Program-made: the position numbers and the translations under genes
Notes under the pieces: generated by a model
What the model was told of the DNA's origin: nothing
The model's database searches: none
What the model saw: only the letters and a program-made list of their open reading frames with translations
Assembly (NCBI RefSeq): GCF_035083965.1
Contig: NC_089729.1
Span: forward strand, 15,116,964 to 15,180,963
Direction: 5' to 3'
Source: Branchiostoma lanceolatum
Lineage: Eukaryota; Chordata; Leptocardii; Amphioxiformes; Branchiostomatidae
Length of the DNA: 64,000 nt
Part shown: positions 33,626-48,143 of the stretch, piece after piece
How positions within the stretch are numbered: the stretch's first letter is position 1
Layout of the letters: every line of letters begins with the position of its first letter

Positions 33626-35249
33626 TATCTATAGTCTAATGGCCTAATCTCCGATACTTCATTTGCCAAAAGACGGCTGGATGCTTTTTAGTAAATTGCC
33701 TTCACAAGGGACTCACACAGGCAGTCTATTACACACGACTGAACTATTGATGTCCAATGCACAAAACCCAAGCGAGTAAGAAAATATGTGGGACGAGGGA
33801 CTCCAATATTCATTTTGCATATCTGGGCACGACTCAAAAGTTGATAGAGGACTCAAACGAGCATCATTACTTACACCAAGGAAGTTTGAAATTTGAAAAA
33901 AAAAAACTCCTTGATTACACATTCTCTTTTTCGTTGAATACGTTATATTTTTTAACGAACTCTAGTTGTTGTAATTACTTCTATAATACATAGATTCAAA
34001 TATGTTGAAAATAGTAAACGTCCAAACATTTTTATAACTATTCACTTGTAAGATTGTATAGAGACAGTATTAACTATTACCGTACACAACGTTAAGCTCT
34101 TACCAACAGGCTTTTGACCAGTCCTTTTGTCCTTGTCAAGTTGAAATGACGCAAAGCCCATGTCACGTGACCTGCATCGTGTGACGTCAAAACGTGTCAA
34201 AGATGCCCGGTAATCAGTATCGGCCCCCGTCTCGGTCTAGGTAATGTTGATGTGCTCTTTTAATGCTTGAAGTCTATTTCACTCCTCTTGGAAAGTAATT
34301 CTGCTCGGTGGTAATTATACTTCTAAGATAAATTCACTTGTAACTAGTTCCAATTTTTACCACATGTCGCAAGACTTGACTTGCCTATAGAGTTACTTTG
34401 TATGCATGGTCGAATTTCCCTCTATACATTAACGGGTCCCTTTTTCTCTTAACATTTATCAATAGTTTGGAATTCACTTAGAAAAGCCTCAGGATTCACC
34501 TTAAATTCAAATCTTTCTCCAAATTTGATCACGTGGCCTTATCCTAGACATCCTATCCACCACGGATCTAGAAGTACCATACGCGCCCATAACGTCAATC
34601 TGGGTTACTAGTATATACATGCAGTTAACTATTATTCCTATGACTGAAACCCTGCCAACTCTATTTGATTCTATTAAGAATGGGGTTTTCTTCTTTTTTT
34701 CAACGAACTCGCTCAGTGCAAGGCCGTAGGGGGTCACTCATCAAAGGACTAAACTAATTCTTACTGTAGCAGCATCTCTTCGCCCTAGGTCAGAAACATC
34801 AATGCTTGAGACAAGCATGACTTCACTGACCCATTAGGAGAAGCAGGGGTTACGAAGGCTGCTCGGGAAATTCCCTACCCCATTATTAAAGGAAATGTTG
34901 GGTAATCAAAATGCATGGAGTTAGCACGTTAGTTTACGTCACTCGAACAAAAAATTCCAGGTCCTTGTTTGAAAATAAAAGTGAGTTAAATAAAGCAATT
35001 CTCTCTATAAGTATAATATCAAACATGTGTCTTGTTGTTTCTCTGAATGGCGGGGTTCGGTTGGAACCCCAGAAACCGGTTGAGACAAAGGGGTAAATTC
35101 TGAGTGAACTCCTAGTCCGTCCGCAAGCAGACAGTCTGTACATATTCAAGTGGGAAATCGTAACGTTTTCTAGCTGCCTACCCAATCTATGTATTTAAAG
35201 TTGGCTGTGGCAGATCATTCAGTACTAAGGGCAGGCTTGAACATGATTG

Positions 35250-35450
35250 ATTGGAGGCTTTGTTGTTTGGCTGATCGTCTTCAGATACTTGATCCGTGAG
35301 TGTGATGGGGATATTTACTCTTGTAGTATCCTTTATCATGTTGTCAATGAATGGGCTTATGTTAGGCTGGTCGTCTTTAGATACTTGATCCGTGAGTGTG
35401 AGGGGAGGGGGGCACGGTATTCACACTTGTGGTATACTTTATCATGTTGT
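35250..35450. repeat. Two-copy tandem duplication
   Basis: The block GATCGTCTTCAGATACTTGA, TCCGTGAGTGTGA(T/G)GGG, then CTTGTAGTAT-CCTTTATCATGTTGTC occurs at about 35272-35347 and again at about 35368-35451 with a few changes. Confidence 0.7.
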
Positions 35451-35559
35451 CCACGAGTACTTCAAGTCCGAGTAGGTATCAGCCTGCGAGCTATATCAGT
35501 CCGTGGGAGCCCACTATCACTAACACTGCCAAGTTATGTGGATATTTTCATTTGTTTGA

Positions 35560-35790
35560 TCCTTTGTTTGTTCATAAGAAGCTCAAATCAGCACGCAGGC
35601 CGCTTTTCATTGATGTAAGGAGGGAAGAGTTAGGGGTCAGATAAGAGATACAGATTACTAATCTCCAAGCAGATTAACACGGTGCCAAAATCGTATAGGC
35701 TTAAGCCAGAGAAGCTCCAGTCAGCCAGAGAAGCTCCGCAGTCAGGATTAAAAGATTACATCATTTAAGTCCTAATAACGCTATCAATAT
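35560..35790 (-). mobile_element. Dispersed retroelement 3' end, copy A
   Basis: Shares CATAAGAAGCTCAAAT, GCAGGCC(G/A)CTTTTCATTGA and AGTCCTAATAAC(G/T)CTATCAA with 60944-61090. On the minus strand the family ends with AATAAACAAA-like sequence, suggesting the 3' end of a non-LTR element. Confidence 0.5.
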
Positions 35791-37187
35791 ATATCATTAC
35801 ATATACATGGTACAACATATGACGTTACGCTTGGTACAACATACAAAATATAGTAGAGCGACATCTGGTTCATGGTCCGTGTCCGATCGTTTTGGTAATT
35901 TCCGTTACAAAGGCTTACTTCAAGGGTAGATCTATTGAAGTATACTGCATGCTATGTACATGTAGTACCAGCGCAACTAGCGAACTCTAGCGGAAGGTAT
36001 TGGAACTGATATCACTTTAGGAAGCAGACGCAGAAATGGTACTAGTAGCAAAATAAACCATTAAAAGGTTTGCCGAACATCTCAAATATTCTTTATTACA
36101 TTAAAAAGGCATGTCTTCTCCAACATCGATCTGTCATCGAACATATCGTGTCATGATGATGTCCAGCAGGTACATCTAACCTTTGACCTTTCAAAAGTGA
36201 CAGGTGCACTTCCGGGAACAACAGCAGACAACCAGCATCCAAAATGCTCAACTACAACCGCTAAAACTTGGCTCCTGGCGACTTTTTGTCAAACCAAAGA
36301 GGTTGAGGACGTCCACAAGTCACCAGGACACTGCAGGTACTTTGAAATCTATGCATATATATGCTAGATTTTATGTTGAGGTTGCACGGAACGCAAATTC
36401 CGATACTGTGTGCTGAGCGATTTGTTTGCAGTTTGGATGCTGACGATGTTTACATGTTCAATATATTTGATGTAACACCTGGATATCGTGACATTTTCGG
36501 CATTTAACGACGAAATGAATGCTTAAGAAATGCAGTTGGACCTCAAAATCACAGGGACCTTTATTAAAAACTGACAGCTGATCACAGCTGTTAAAGCCCC
36601 CCTCCCCTCAAGGATATTCGATAAGAAATTAATATGTGTTATGTGTTAACTTAAAGATCATGTCATTCTTGAATTGAATTAAATCCAAAGCAAGTGTCAC
36701 CATGGAAACCATCAGCTTGAGGTTCCACTTTTTCTTATGATATTTCATTTGATTATGCTTGTATAATGTAATTATTAGATTATTTTAGCCGAACCTGATT
36801 CCATTGGCTATAATAATTCATCAATAGGTATTTACGAATTGTTTGTTCTTAAGGCTGGGCTGTTATGAATGTGTTTCAATCGAATTATTATATACAAGAT
36901 GGAATTGTTTGTACAGCTTCCTAAAATTCACTTTTTCTCATCCGTCTAGTCTAGATCTGTTGAGAGCAGTTGTACCCTGAAGGCATATTTCACACCCCGG
37001 CTACTTTGTTTGCATATGACAATACTTTGTCCAGGGGTAAACATTTCAGTCTCTGGACCTGGATCCGGAGGTTAAGAGCTCAAATCCCGATTGTTGTTGC
37101 TCTCCCGACTTACAAGTTATTATTAGGCAGCAGTCCTTTGAAGTTAACGTGAATCATGTACAGATTACATTGAGCTTAGATTTTTGG

Positions 37188-37820
37188 GTATGCCTAAACA
37201 CCTCACCCGACCTCATCCGACCTCACCCGACCTCATCCGAGTCTAGATTGCAGTGTATATGGGGCAGGGACATTATTTGACGTTCTGGATACGTTAAATA
37301 TGCAATTATAAATGCAAAACAAGAAGCAAACTTTAGGTATTTACCAGTTTTTATAAGTAACGGGAGGTCAAGACGGCCGGCGCAATGAATACACACTACG
37401 TGCGTGTATTCGAGGCTGAAAAACACTTTGTGTACAGTTATTGTGTACAGATCCTGTGTACAGTTATTGTGTACAGTCATTATGAGTGGTTTGTGATGAA
37501 AATGTAATTAGTACCCAACGTCTTATCGTCCTGTCGGACAAAAATAAATAAAAAAGTATGAAGAACTTACCCATGTAGACCCCAACAGTGGCATGATCCA
37601 ATATGGCGGCCAAAAATCTTCTATCTTGGAAACGAGTGGAGTAACTTATAAAAACTGGTAAATACCTACTAGTAGAGTTTGCTGCTTGTTTTGCATTTAT
37701 AATTGCATATTCAACGTATCCAGAACATCAAATAATGTCCCTACCCCGTATACACTGCATTTTAGACTCGGATGAGGTCGGGTGAGGTCGGATGAGGTCG
37801 GGTGAGGTGTTTAGGCATAC
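37188..37820. mobile_element. 633-bp foldback element with minisatellite tips
   Basis: Arms of about 175 bases (37188-37361 and 37645-37820) are near-perfect reverse complements. The tip is GTATGCCTAAACACCTCACC. Both tips carry a short array (CCGACCTCATCCGACCTCAC on the left, its complement on the right). The interior has repeats of TGTGTACAGTTAT and a YY1-like AATATGGCGGCCAAA. No coding capacity. Confidence 0.85.
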
Positions 37821-38967
37821 CGCTTAGAACTATCATGAGTACTCTGTTATGTCCCACTGTGAGTGGATCAAACCTGTCAATCTAGTCTTATATCAAACCA
37901 AGCAGTTTGTGTATGTCAATACCAAATAACAAAACTCAGGTGCCTTGTGGCTAGAAACAAATTAATCAATGCAGCACCGTAAAGAAATCTTTTTCGCAAT
38001 ATTCGTTGACACTTGGCGGCTTGATAAGACATGATTTTTAACTTACATGAACCATGAACATAACTTGAATTTGCCTGAAAGCTAGTGTTCATACCCAGGT
38101 ATTGACTTTGGGGCCCCAATAGAGCATTTCTAGCTATCATCTGAACCTGAATCCTTGCAAACACTGACCTGAATTTTTCATAGCTTAAGACTTGTACCAA
38201 TATTTTTTGCAACATCAAACACCTTCCATTTCAGTCTAATAGGCATGATGGATTGATTATTTAGTTTTTCGCATTTCAACATGATGTCTCATTTGCAACA
38301 GCACTCCCTTGTGGTTACCCTCTGAACTGCAGGGAAGTCCAATACAGGTGTGCAAGGATTAATTAGGTTAAGATTTTTAGACTCAAGGGATCCTTGGATG
38401 TCCTGATTGAGGGAATCTTACCTATGATGAGATGTTGCAAGAAAGGGGGCCTAAGATGGCAAGTTAACTTGCTTGGTGATTGATTGATTGATTGATCATA
38501 TCAACATCTGTCTCTTTGGTTGACCATTCACTTTCAACCCTTGTGTTACTTAAGTACTTGCATCTTTTGTATGCCAAGTGCCAGATGGTTAAGCCACTCC
38601 ATATTAGTCTGATGCACGTAACCTTGATCAACATTAACCTTGTCCTTGCTACCTATCCCTGTAACCAATACAAATTTGGTGCAAAAAGGCTACTCTAGCT
38701 AGGAGAAGGTTAAAAGGGCTCCTCCGTTCTGACCTTGGCAGTGACTACTTACAGCTGGTAATCTAGATTATTCTAAAATCTAAACATGCATATCTAACCA
38801 GAAAAACATGATAAGGCTTATTTGTATATAGTGCAAAAAGCAATCAATGTCAGTGTTTGCGGACACAGTTGTGACATGCCATTAGGCATGTAAGGTAGTT
38901 GACATAGCATCTTAAGGTCCAGGGTTCCCTGGCAGGCTCAAATGTTGTGCCTTGGAGAAGGCATATT

Positions 38968-39178
38968 ATTAGAGGGTCTGCATGGGGGGTCCCAACAATG
39001 ATTTACGCTGAATTCAGAACCACCGATGCATTACGCTTAAATCAAGGAAGGTAATTAAGCAAGATTTGATCACCTTGCTACGAATTATGTGACAAATACG
39101 GCTTTGGCTACAAATTATGGAAAATGAAAATAGCCTGCATATATGCAGACTTACGTAAAAGAGCATGCAGACCCTCAT
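38968..39178. mobile_element. Small inverted-repeat element
   Basis: Ends with mirrored GAGGGTCTGCATG (left) and CATGCAGACCCTC (right), 13 bases exact. The interior is AT-rich. A target duplication is not clear. Confidence 0.5.
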
Positions 39179-40409
39179 ACTACACCTATTTCCTCCCTCG
39201 ACTCCGGTGAAAATGAGTACCTAGCTTCAGTTAGGGACGTCTGGGACATAAAATTGAAGGTCCTGTTTTTGAGGAGATCTAAATATCTAATTAAATAAGA
39301 GGGTCTTTGTTTGTTCTCTTTGAGTTGTTTTGTTGATACAATAATGTATATCCTGTTAGATGCCTGAATTACATGCGATAGCATGCTGTACTTGTTCAGT
39401 TCAGTCATTACAGTATTCTGAACAAGGCCGATTTCCAATCAGTATTACGAGCCATGCATTAATCCAATTACTGTGCTAGAGCCACCATTGGCTGCATGTA
39501 GAGGACATTGTAATGTTGTTATGAGAGTTTTGTCTAGTGCTAGATGATATACTATAGCCTCCTTACAGTCTGCTACAGTAAAATATCTGCTGCCACTGGT
39601 AATCAAGTTAAATCCTGTCTGTTCCCTCTGCAAATACCGCAGCTGGAAACCTGGCACCTCAGCTGATGAAAAGCATTCTTGAGAACTATTTGCTTCAAAA
39701 GAATGTTTTTGCACGAGCCACATTGCCAGGGTCCCAAACTGGCTGCTGTATTCACCGTGATGTATAGGACAGAATTGAACTTGATTAGATGTGATATTGA
39801 TTTGTAAGGCGCGATGTTCACTACCTGAGCACCACCGGTGTATATTTTGTACAAACGTCTAATATGTTCATTGAATCGAGAATTTGATGCTTGAATATAC
39901 ATTGTAATCAGGAATTGTTGTATTTTAGTGTTGCACAAGAACTTTATTTGCTATACGACAATCTTAAAATTTACCAAATACATGCATGTAATGTAGTATT
40001 ATTCTAGTAGACCTACTTACAGCAATTACAGTACAATGTATTCTATACTTTTTTAGATACTTTTTTTGCAGATTTTTGCACAGAAATTCAGGCAATGCTA
40101 CATTATCTTAATTTCTCTTTGATTCCTGCCACTAACTGTCTTGTATGAGAATTACACCTGTTCACCCCTCCTCTGGCTTCTACAATGGAACATCCCTAAA
40201 TCTATTCATCCATCCCTGCAGGGCTTGATGAATCTCCATAAATCTGGAATCAGGTCACATCTCCAGCCAACCAATCCCGATCCCCATCTCATCTGGGGGG
40301 AATCCACCAATGAGGAGGCAGGAGACAGATGGATTTGAGCTGGTTATCCTTCCTCCTGTAGTTTGATTGACAGTGAAGGTGAACGTGGGAAGAGGTGCCC
40401 GGCTGCAAT

Positions 40410-43400
40410 ATGGTGCTGGAGTCTCTCGTGGCTGGTTTGCTAAACACCTATCTGGGAAAATACATCGAGGATTTGGACACCACCAATCTTGGAATCAGTC
40501 TCTTTGGTGGTAAGGAACAACTCTTCTGTATTATACTAACATGTTGTGTCATGAAAATAATGTCTTATTTTGATTTTGTTTTGGAACATCAAATCTCATA
40601 GCTATTTCACATCTCAAAATGTGTCAAGTGACATGTGTTGCTTTCTAAAATGGGCCATGTTAAATTTTAAATCTGTGATTTCAGTATCATCATTTTCATG
40701 TTTTCAGTGACAGCAATTATATCCGGGGTTTTAATAAATGTATGATGGCAACATATGTTCCAGTGAATTTTGATTGCTGTAACATTTACTGTTACACAAT
40801 AATCCTTTTTAAATCTAATTGCTTTAACTATTTGGGAGGTGATTGAATTAACACACAGAGGATGGATATGCAAATCAGTACCAAGGACAGTGCCTTGTAC
40901 ACTGTGTCAAATGTCACCCAGTCTGGATGTATAATGTTATTTAAAAGGACATCACAAATAATTAATTACTATAGACAATATTTTATGCTTGTCCACTGTA
41001 TCTTTTATTAAAAAAAGCACACCCTTAGGCTGCAATGAGAGGTTTTGTTTTGATTTGATATTTGTATTCTGAAAATATTGCAGAAATACAGAATGTCATT
41101 CAATGCATGCACACTGTATATAAAGCATAATATTCAAACTGTGTGAAATGCTTAATGAATAAAACATGTGGTAGGCATTGTACCTGCCACCATTTAGTAT
41201 CCCTCTGATATTCAAAGTAATGTGCAGTACAAACCGATCATGTAACAATGACAGCCAGTATCTGGGACTGGCCTCATATTCAGTATTTTTCTTCTTTGTA
41301 TTAAGCGGGTATCTCATTGGACTGTTTGTGAAAGGCATTCGCAAATTTTTGAAGTGACAGAAACCTGTGTTTATCGACGCCACTTTGTTGCCTGAAATTA
41401 TTGTAAATTTTTTTAAATTTCAAAAACATTTTGCAATAGGCAAAATGGCACAAAACAGTGCAATCACTGCAAATATCATCAATCTTAATCATGATTGTTC
41501 ATTGGTTTTTGATTCAATGGCAACACCAATAAAGCTATCCTGTATCTAATTTGGAGCTGAAACTTATAATTCAATGTGGTATTCTGATGTGGCCATTTTA
41601 TTTGTAGAGGTCTCATAATATGTTACCTGTGCATTGCAAGTCAATCTGGCTGCAAGGGTATTCAACTGTTTGGGCTTTCTTTTTAAGTGTTGGAAAACCT
41701 GTTGTAAATGTTACAATAAACATTTATGACAATGTGAGAAATAGAGTTGCTCTAAAACCTTTCTGTTGTAATATTAGTATCACAGGAATACAACAGTCAC
41801 CGACTATTGACATACACAAAGTCAGAAGGAAATTTAGTAACATTAAACTGGATCTACTGTATAAAATATATAACATAATGATTGTACAATGTAAACTCAA
41901 ATGTCAACATAGATCTAGAACAGCACTGTTTGCTTCACTTATGACTTGTTCCCCCAAAGTGTTAACATTTCCTATAGATGCAACATAACTGTTGAACAAC
42001 ACTCAGATTATTACGTTCAATTTGGTAATCACGTACATGTATGTTTGATGTCAAGGTCACATATTATCATCATAAAAGACAATTAGTTTATAGTCCTCCA
42101 ATCCCTCATTTGCTTGGCAATGTTATATATTTTACGTGTATTACTAAGCTTGAGATACTCTAGGGGAATGGCCATCAATCAGTTAACGACTCATTGCAAA
42201 CACCCCTCCCCCATTTTATAGATTTACAGACGTCACAAGCTCTAAGAGAACAATGTCATGTATGTCATACACAAGGAGATACAGAAACTGAATATAATTT
42301 CAATATATCGGCGCATTAAAAACCTTTTTTGCGATGATGCATGTATTTTTGGCTATGTGAATACCAGTGTTCTGAATGCAAAGGTCAAGGTTTATTTTGG
42401 GCCCCCTTGTGGCTAACCTTGTTACTGCAGCAGGACTTTTTAAAATCTTTTTCAAGACATGTTGTGGTCTTGTTTGTATTGAATTTTTCCACTGTGGCTC
42501 TTCAAAATATGCTCCCGTGTTGTTATTCCTGCTCTCTTTCATGCTGTAAATGTTAACATTCAGTCTGCATCTGAGTGGTTTAATTTTCCCCAGAACAAGG
42601 TGTGCCCTGATTACAGACTATTCGTGATCAGAATTACTGACGCACCAGGAATATTAAGATAAGACTGTGTCTCTGAATTATCATCAGATGAGTACCTCCC
42701 CTTACTCCAATTACACTGACGTAGACCAACTGATTTAAAATTTGTTATATCAAGCTAAACTAGCTAATAACATTTATTAGTGTAACTAGTTAGCTAGTCG
42801 TGCTATATAATTTGAAATTTCCTGATTAAAAAGAAGAGATACGTGTAAGAGAGATGCAAATTTGCTTGGTACTGCAATGAAAGTATAAAAAGTGTTCTGA
42901 TTTAAAATTTCATGTCACACAGAAATGTTAAGCCTTAATTGAAGTTTCATGGGCAATTCTCTTAGTCTAGTACTCATGTCAGCACATAGTCCTGTAGATT
43001 TGCTCTACAGATATGTGTAATTTGTAAGGCTTCCATTTACATGTAGAAATTCCATGCGATTAAGTCTTGCTTGACAAATGATCCTGATATCTTAGCTTGA
43101 TGCTTGGTGGTTAAAAGCCATACTTGCCTTTATGATTATGTTTCTGGTCTCTATTGCTATAATTGATACCACTAGCTACTTGAAAAAACATCATGCTTCA
43201 CCTCAATTGAGGATGTCTGCTTTACCTTTACCGATGTCATTCACATCAAAGGTATAACTAAAGACCATTACTATGCAATACAAAACACCAATAAATCAAA
43301 GGCACTAGACTATCTAAAGTTATTTATAATCACTGGGCGCCACATGTTTGAAAGAACTTTTGCATACTATTAAATAATTGTATTTGACATGTCCATCTTT

Positions 43401-46400
43401 TTTTCTTCAGGCGATGTTGAGCTGACAGATCTTCAACTGCGGCCAGAGGCCCTGGTAAGTTTCCAAAAATTAAACAAAAAAACAAACAAGAAGCTAATAT
43501 GTTTATCACAAAGTTTCATTTCATGGGTGCATCCATACCTTGGACAGGGAAAAAAACCTTCATTGTGCTGGACATCTGATCATGGAGATCTTGTTGATTC
43601 ATGTGCTGGTTATGTAAGACTGTAATGTTGTTGTTATTTTTGATATCAATATATTTCTGCATTGAATTTCGTAGTATGAACTGGAGCTACCCTTGGAAGT
43701 GAAGGCTGGATATGTCGGTAAGGAACAGCTTTCAAAATGTTTATCTTTTCTTCTTGTATGGAAGAAGATACTTAGGTAAACAAGTTAGATTCCTTGTGTA
43801 AGTTATGTTAACATCAAGCTCATTTGTGAAATAAATTTGTATAAAAAATCATGCAAAAGTAGAAAAATTAACTTTAATTACTGCTTGACAAATCTTAAGA
43901 ATTTGTTTATTTCAATCATTCTAATGTCATTATTTGCTTTACTAATCAATACATTGATTAATCAATGGCTTATCAGATATCATGATATTGGAATCTTTGT
44001 TCAACTTTGCATGGGTAAGCTAAATTGCATTGTATTACATAAGTCACATGTCTGTTTATCTATAAAACGTAACACAAAATTAAAGTCTAGAATAATGTGA
44101 ATCGAAATGTTCAGAATTAACAGTTCTTAAAATTTTCTCTCATTACAGAGAAACTGTCAGTCAACATTCCATGGACCAGTCTCTATACCTCTCCTGTTAA
44201 AGCCAGTTTGGAGGGAGTGTATATAGTTGCTGGGCCTGTAACAGACAGGTAGAAGAAATATTGTCAACAAAAATATTATATCATACTAAGTTCCCAAATT
44301 AGGAGTAGATTCTAATCAAGGGCAGGTGATTGTAAAATGCAGACATCACTGATGTCACGTCATAGTTGGTCAGATTTATTGAATAGTACCTTGTTTTAAA
44401 AATTATACTCCATATCAAAAGGATGGCTTGATACAATAAGTATAAATGATAAAGTTTGACTGGTCTTGTCAATGTTAAAGTCACTGTCATTACATTTGCA
44501 GAGTTTTGGTCGGGCCATTTTTTTGTAGAGTTTGACTGCATGGAACAGACCCAATAAGCTTTCTTCTGATACCCTTATTGTTCATACAACCCAATATTAG
44601 GATCAGGTTTACGGTTTAGCGAGTGTCGGTCATAGGGGTTTTGGAACCTAGTGGATTAATCATTAATTTTGAACCTCAAATTTCGACCAATCGCAAGGTT
44701 GGAACTTTTGAGCCTGTTCATCACTAATTTTGAGCATCTTTGATAATAATATGTTGACTGGTTAATAAATCTGTTGATCATTTCAGGAAATATGATGCTA
44801 AGAGGGAAAAGAGGCTGCTGGATGCTGTCAAGAGGAAAAAGTTACAGGAGCTGGACACACCCCAAAATAGCCCCACCCAACCAGGTCATGCCAACATCTT
44901 ACTGTAAATAATTTGACATTTTAGATTTGTAAAGGTAAAGGTCCCATACATGTATATAGCCTTGCAGTGGCAGTGGGCTGTTATCCACAGTGTCTAGGGA
45001 ACAGTATTGGAGGGTGGGAACCCATCCCTCCCCTTCCATTGACTAATTAACTAAATCCAGGTACCCATTTCACACCTGGGTAGAGTGAGGAAAGCTGTAT
45101 AAAGTGCCTTACACAGGGTTACACACAACGTCTAGACTCAATGTCTAGACTCAACGGCTAGTCAGGAATAGAATCCGTGACCTCTCCATCCCATGTCTGC
45201 TAACCCAATTAACCACTAAGTCATTAATCCAATGCCACAAGTTTCTCAACTTATAACATTCTAAATGCCAAGTGTATGTTACCTACAGATGATGAAGAGG
45301 AAAAGAGGAAAGAACAGACCTTCACAGAAAAACTGACAGCAACAATTCTGAACAACCTACAGGTATGAAGACAAATCGTTACCTGATTCTTTTTCAGATC
45401 TTTGTTTTCCAGCATCTTATTGTTGTCAAAACTGCCCAAGAAGACCACTCAGGAGACCAATGAAATATAGTCTAGTAAACAGATGGTCACTAAATAGACA
45501 GGATTCTTGATGCATGACTGTCAATGGGAAAGATTATCTAAAAGACCTAAAAAAAAGTGGTCACAATGGCCGTTAATGTAGAGGTGGTCACTTGTACAGG
45601 TTTGATTGTTATAATTATAGTAATACATGTATCCAAGTAATAAGACATTGAAGATAGTGATTTCTTGTCATACAAATGTACATTATTGTGTAACTCTAAA
45701 CTCTAAACTTTTTTTATGTATTATTTAGCTGTTATGGAAAGTAATTTGAAACCTTTGAGGTAATTTTTTTTGGCAAAGTTTGCAGACGGTTTGATACTAT
45801 AATTTATATCCATCAACACTCTATAGCTAGAATATGAACAATGAATGAAAAATATGAAAAAACACAATAATTTTGTTCAGATGGAAATATGTTGGGAAGG
45901 TATCTAAAGGCTTTGTCTTGTGGTATTCTGACAAATCTGATGTCCTTGCTTTTATATTTGACTTTCAGCTGACCATCAAGAAGATTCACATTCGATATGA
46001 GGACAGGGTATGCCTTCAATTCTATTTTTTTTTTTTTTTGTCCACTTTGAAATAACATTAATATGCATTTGTTTATATGATATGATGACTGCTTTCTTTT
46101 AATACACCTGGTTTCTAATTCTGACACCTGATGCACCTGATGCAACTGCTCCAATACAATTGCAGGTGTCCAACCCTTCCTCTCCGTTTGCCCTTGGTGT
46201 GACTTTGCGGAGCTTCAGTGGACAGTCCGTCAACTCCAGTTGGGAGCCCTTCCTGGTTGACTCAAGGGCTACACAGATGTTCAAGGTTAGTGGAAAATCA
46301 GTGCCTCCAATATAATATAACCTCCATTAACATTAATCTGCCGGGATACATAAATCCGCCACTTTGAAAAATAATGGGTTTGAGAGATCTCTAGTGCAGC

Positions 46401-48143
46401 ACCCCCCATGTATTCAGTGTTTAGATACACAGGAGTGCATTATACTGGGGGACGTTGGGTTGGAGATCTGTTTGGATATATCTTTTCAGGGTGGCGGATT
46501 TATGTACCCTGGTGGAATTATGTTTAGTAGATGTTAAGGTATGATAGAGAGATACCATCATTATTATATAATGATAGCCTACCGGGGGGGTATTATATGA
46601 AAGTACATGATATCTTCACTACATTGCAGTTAGTCAAATTTTCAAAAATTGTCTCTTCAAAATCTAAAGCATTATGCAGACCATTGCAGGCCATAGAGTA
46701 AATGATGCTAAGCATAATTCCTTTTCCAGCTCATCAAACTGGAGGATCTTGCGGTGTACTGGAACACAGGGTGTAAGAAACTTGTATGTGACTACCTGAC
46801 TACAGACTTGTGGAAGGTGAGAGGGTATTCCACTGACTAGGTGGGACAACGAGTGTTAAACAGTTTGTGCGACACATAGAAACCACCATTTCAGAATATA
46901 TGTATAAAAAGTAGTTTTATTCAGTTGACATAATATGCATTTACGAAAAGATAAATGGTTCTGCTCTGTGTTGTCAAATTGACATTTTCATAGCTCACTA
47001 AACTGTTTAAAAAGTGCAACTAAAGAATTATGAATGAAAAAAAATATGTCTAAGTGGCTGCTGTAGCATAATAACACCTTATAAAGTTGTTTTACATGAT
47101 TTTCCATTTTGCAAACAAAAGTTTGGACCCTGTTATTTTGGCCATAAGGTGTATTTAGAGCCTTCTGAGGTCGTTTTCACCATAAACCAAACTTTATCAT
47201 TAAAGAATCAAAGTTGTTTTTTTCAAAAGCTAAGTCTTAGCGGTTGTTTTCAGCATTGGAACATGTTATAAAGTTGTTTTAAATCATTTGTCGTCATCAA
47301 TGAAATGTGTTATTTGACATGAGTGTAGGATTGGAATAAATGGGTGTATGCAAGACACAACAAACTCTTAAGGTCTCATTCATGAGTTTTTTCGCCCCAT
47401 AGGCTTACATGTTATAAAACGTGTTTTACATGGGCGCGTTCGTAATGAAGCTATAGGAAATGCACCAATGTCATTCATTCTCTGTTGAGCTCATCTACCC
47501 TAGATCATTTAAAAAAATTGCCAACTACCAGTTGGCATACAATACCTTTTTATGGCAATTACAAACGGCACTTAGCTAGACCCCCTAAATAGGCACTTTC
47601 CAGCTGCAAGTGATCGACCGAATTACCGCCAATGTCCGGCTGTGGACGTCCGACCTCACGCGCAGCTGCCGAACTTTACCTGTTAATTTCTTCCGTTACA
47701 AACAAGCTTTCATCAGTTTGACGCTTGATATCGGCTGGGATAGCTAAATGGGATTTTTACACCGATAAAGACACACGTACATGCAGCCGTTCATTCTTTT
47801 GGGCAACGGACTCTTTTAGGGTACCCACTCGGAGTAATACAGGAATGAGACCTTAACTTCAACCTTTCTACAAAAGGCATCGCGTAGGCAGAAGGATGGA
47901 AGAAAAAAGAAAAGAAAAAAAATGATATCTCGAACGAAAAGTTGTTTTTGTTTCCAGGACCTTATGGAGGAATGTCTGGACACCTGTCGAATCATGAAGC
48001 AGGACTTGGACTTCGTCGTCAGACCGATCTCTGCCGTCACCAAGATAGCCTTCGACAAGAGCCAGATGATTGACCTGGACAGGCCACGTCTGTGGACCGA
48101 CCTGGCTGTGCAAGAGATCATGGTGTCCCTATCAAGACAACAG
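40410..48143 (+). CDS. VPS13: VPS13 exons 1-10 (chorein N-terminal region)
   Basis: Exons: 40410-40509, 43411-43454, 43675-43717, 44149-44248, 44787-44884, 45289-45362, 45969-46007, 46166-46285, 46730-46816, 47958-48143. They encode residues 1-297. Landmarks: the start MVLESLVAGLLNTYLGKY; ELELPLEVKAGYV; SVNIPWTSLYTSPVKASLEG; a Lys/Glu-rich stretch (exon 5 to 6, DAVKRKKLQELD then DDEEEKRKEQTF); LTIKKIHIRYEDR (39-base exon 7); FVVRPISAVTKIAFDK. This segment is the lipid-scoop end of the channel in known VPS13 proteins. Intron 1 is 2.9 kb, the longest in the block. The exon 5 donor (GTCATG) is weak. Confidence 0.92.

Larger units (their letters stand above)
32179..40409. other. Gene-poor region between TMEM174-like gene and VPS13
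   Basis: The first few hundred bases should contain the promoter and 5' UTR of the minus-strand gene, and the last few hundred those of VPS13; no TATA box or initiator stood out. I recognise no protein-coding exon. Repeats inside are listed separately (33396-33625, 35250-35450, 35560-35790, 37188-37820, 38968-39178, and a GATT tract at about 38478-38497). Confidence 0.45.

Noticed and set aside
36204..36416. Exon-like 70-codon frame with a GT after CACTGCAG
   Set aside because: No ATG in good context, no family resemblance and no acceptor-linked partner exon. It could be a 5' UTR exon, but nothing supports that.
41620..41988. 122-codon open frame in VPS13 intron 1
   Set aside because: No recognisable motif or splice context, and the DNA near 41530-41630 resembles repeat sequence at 52610-52700.
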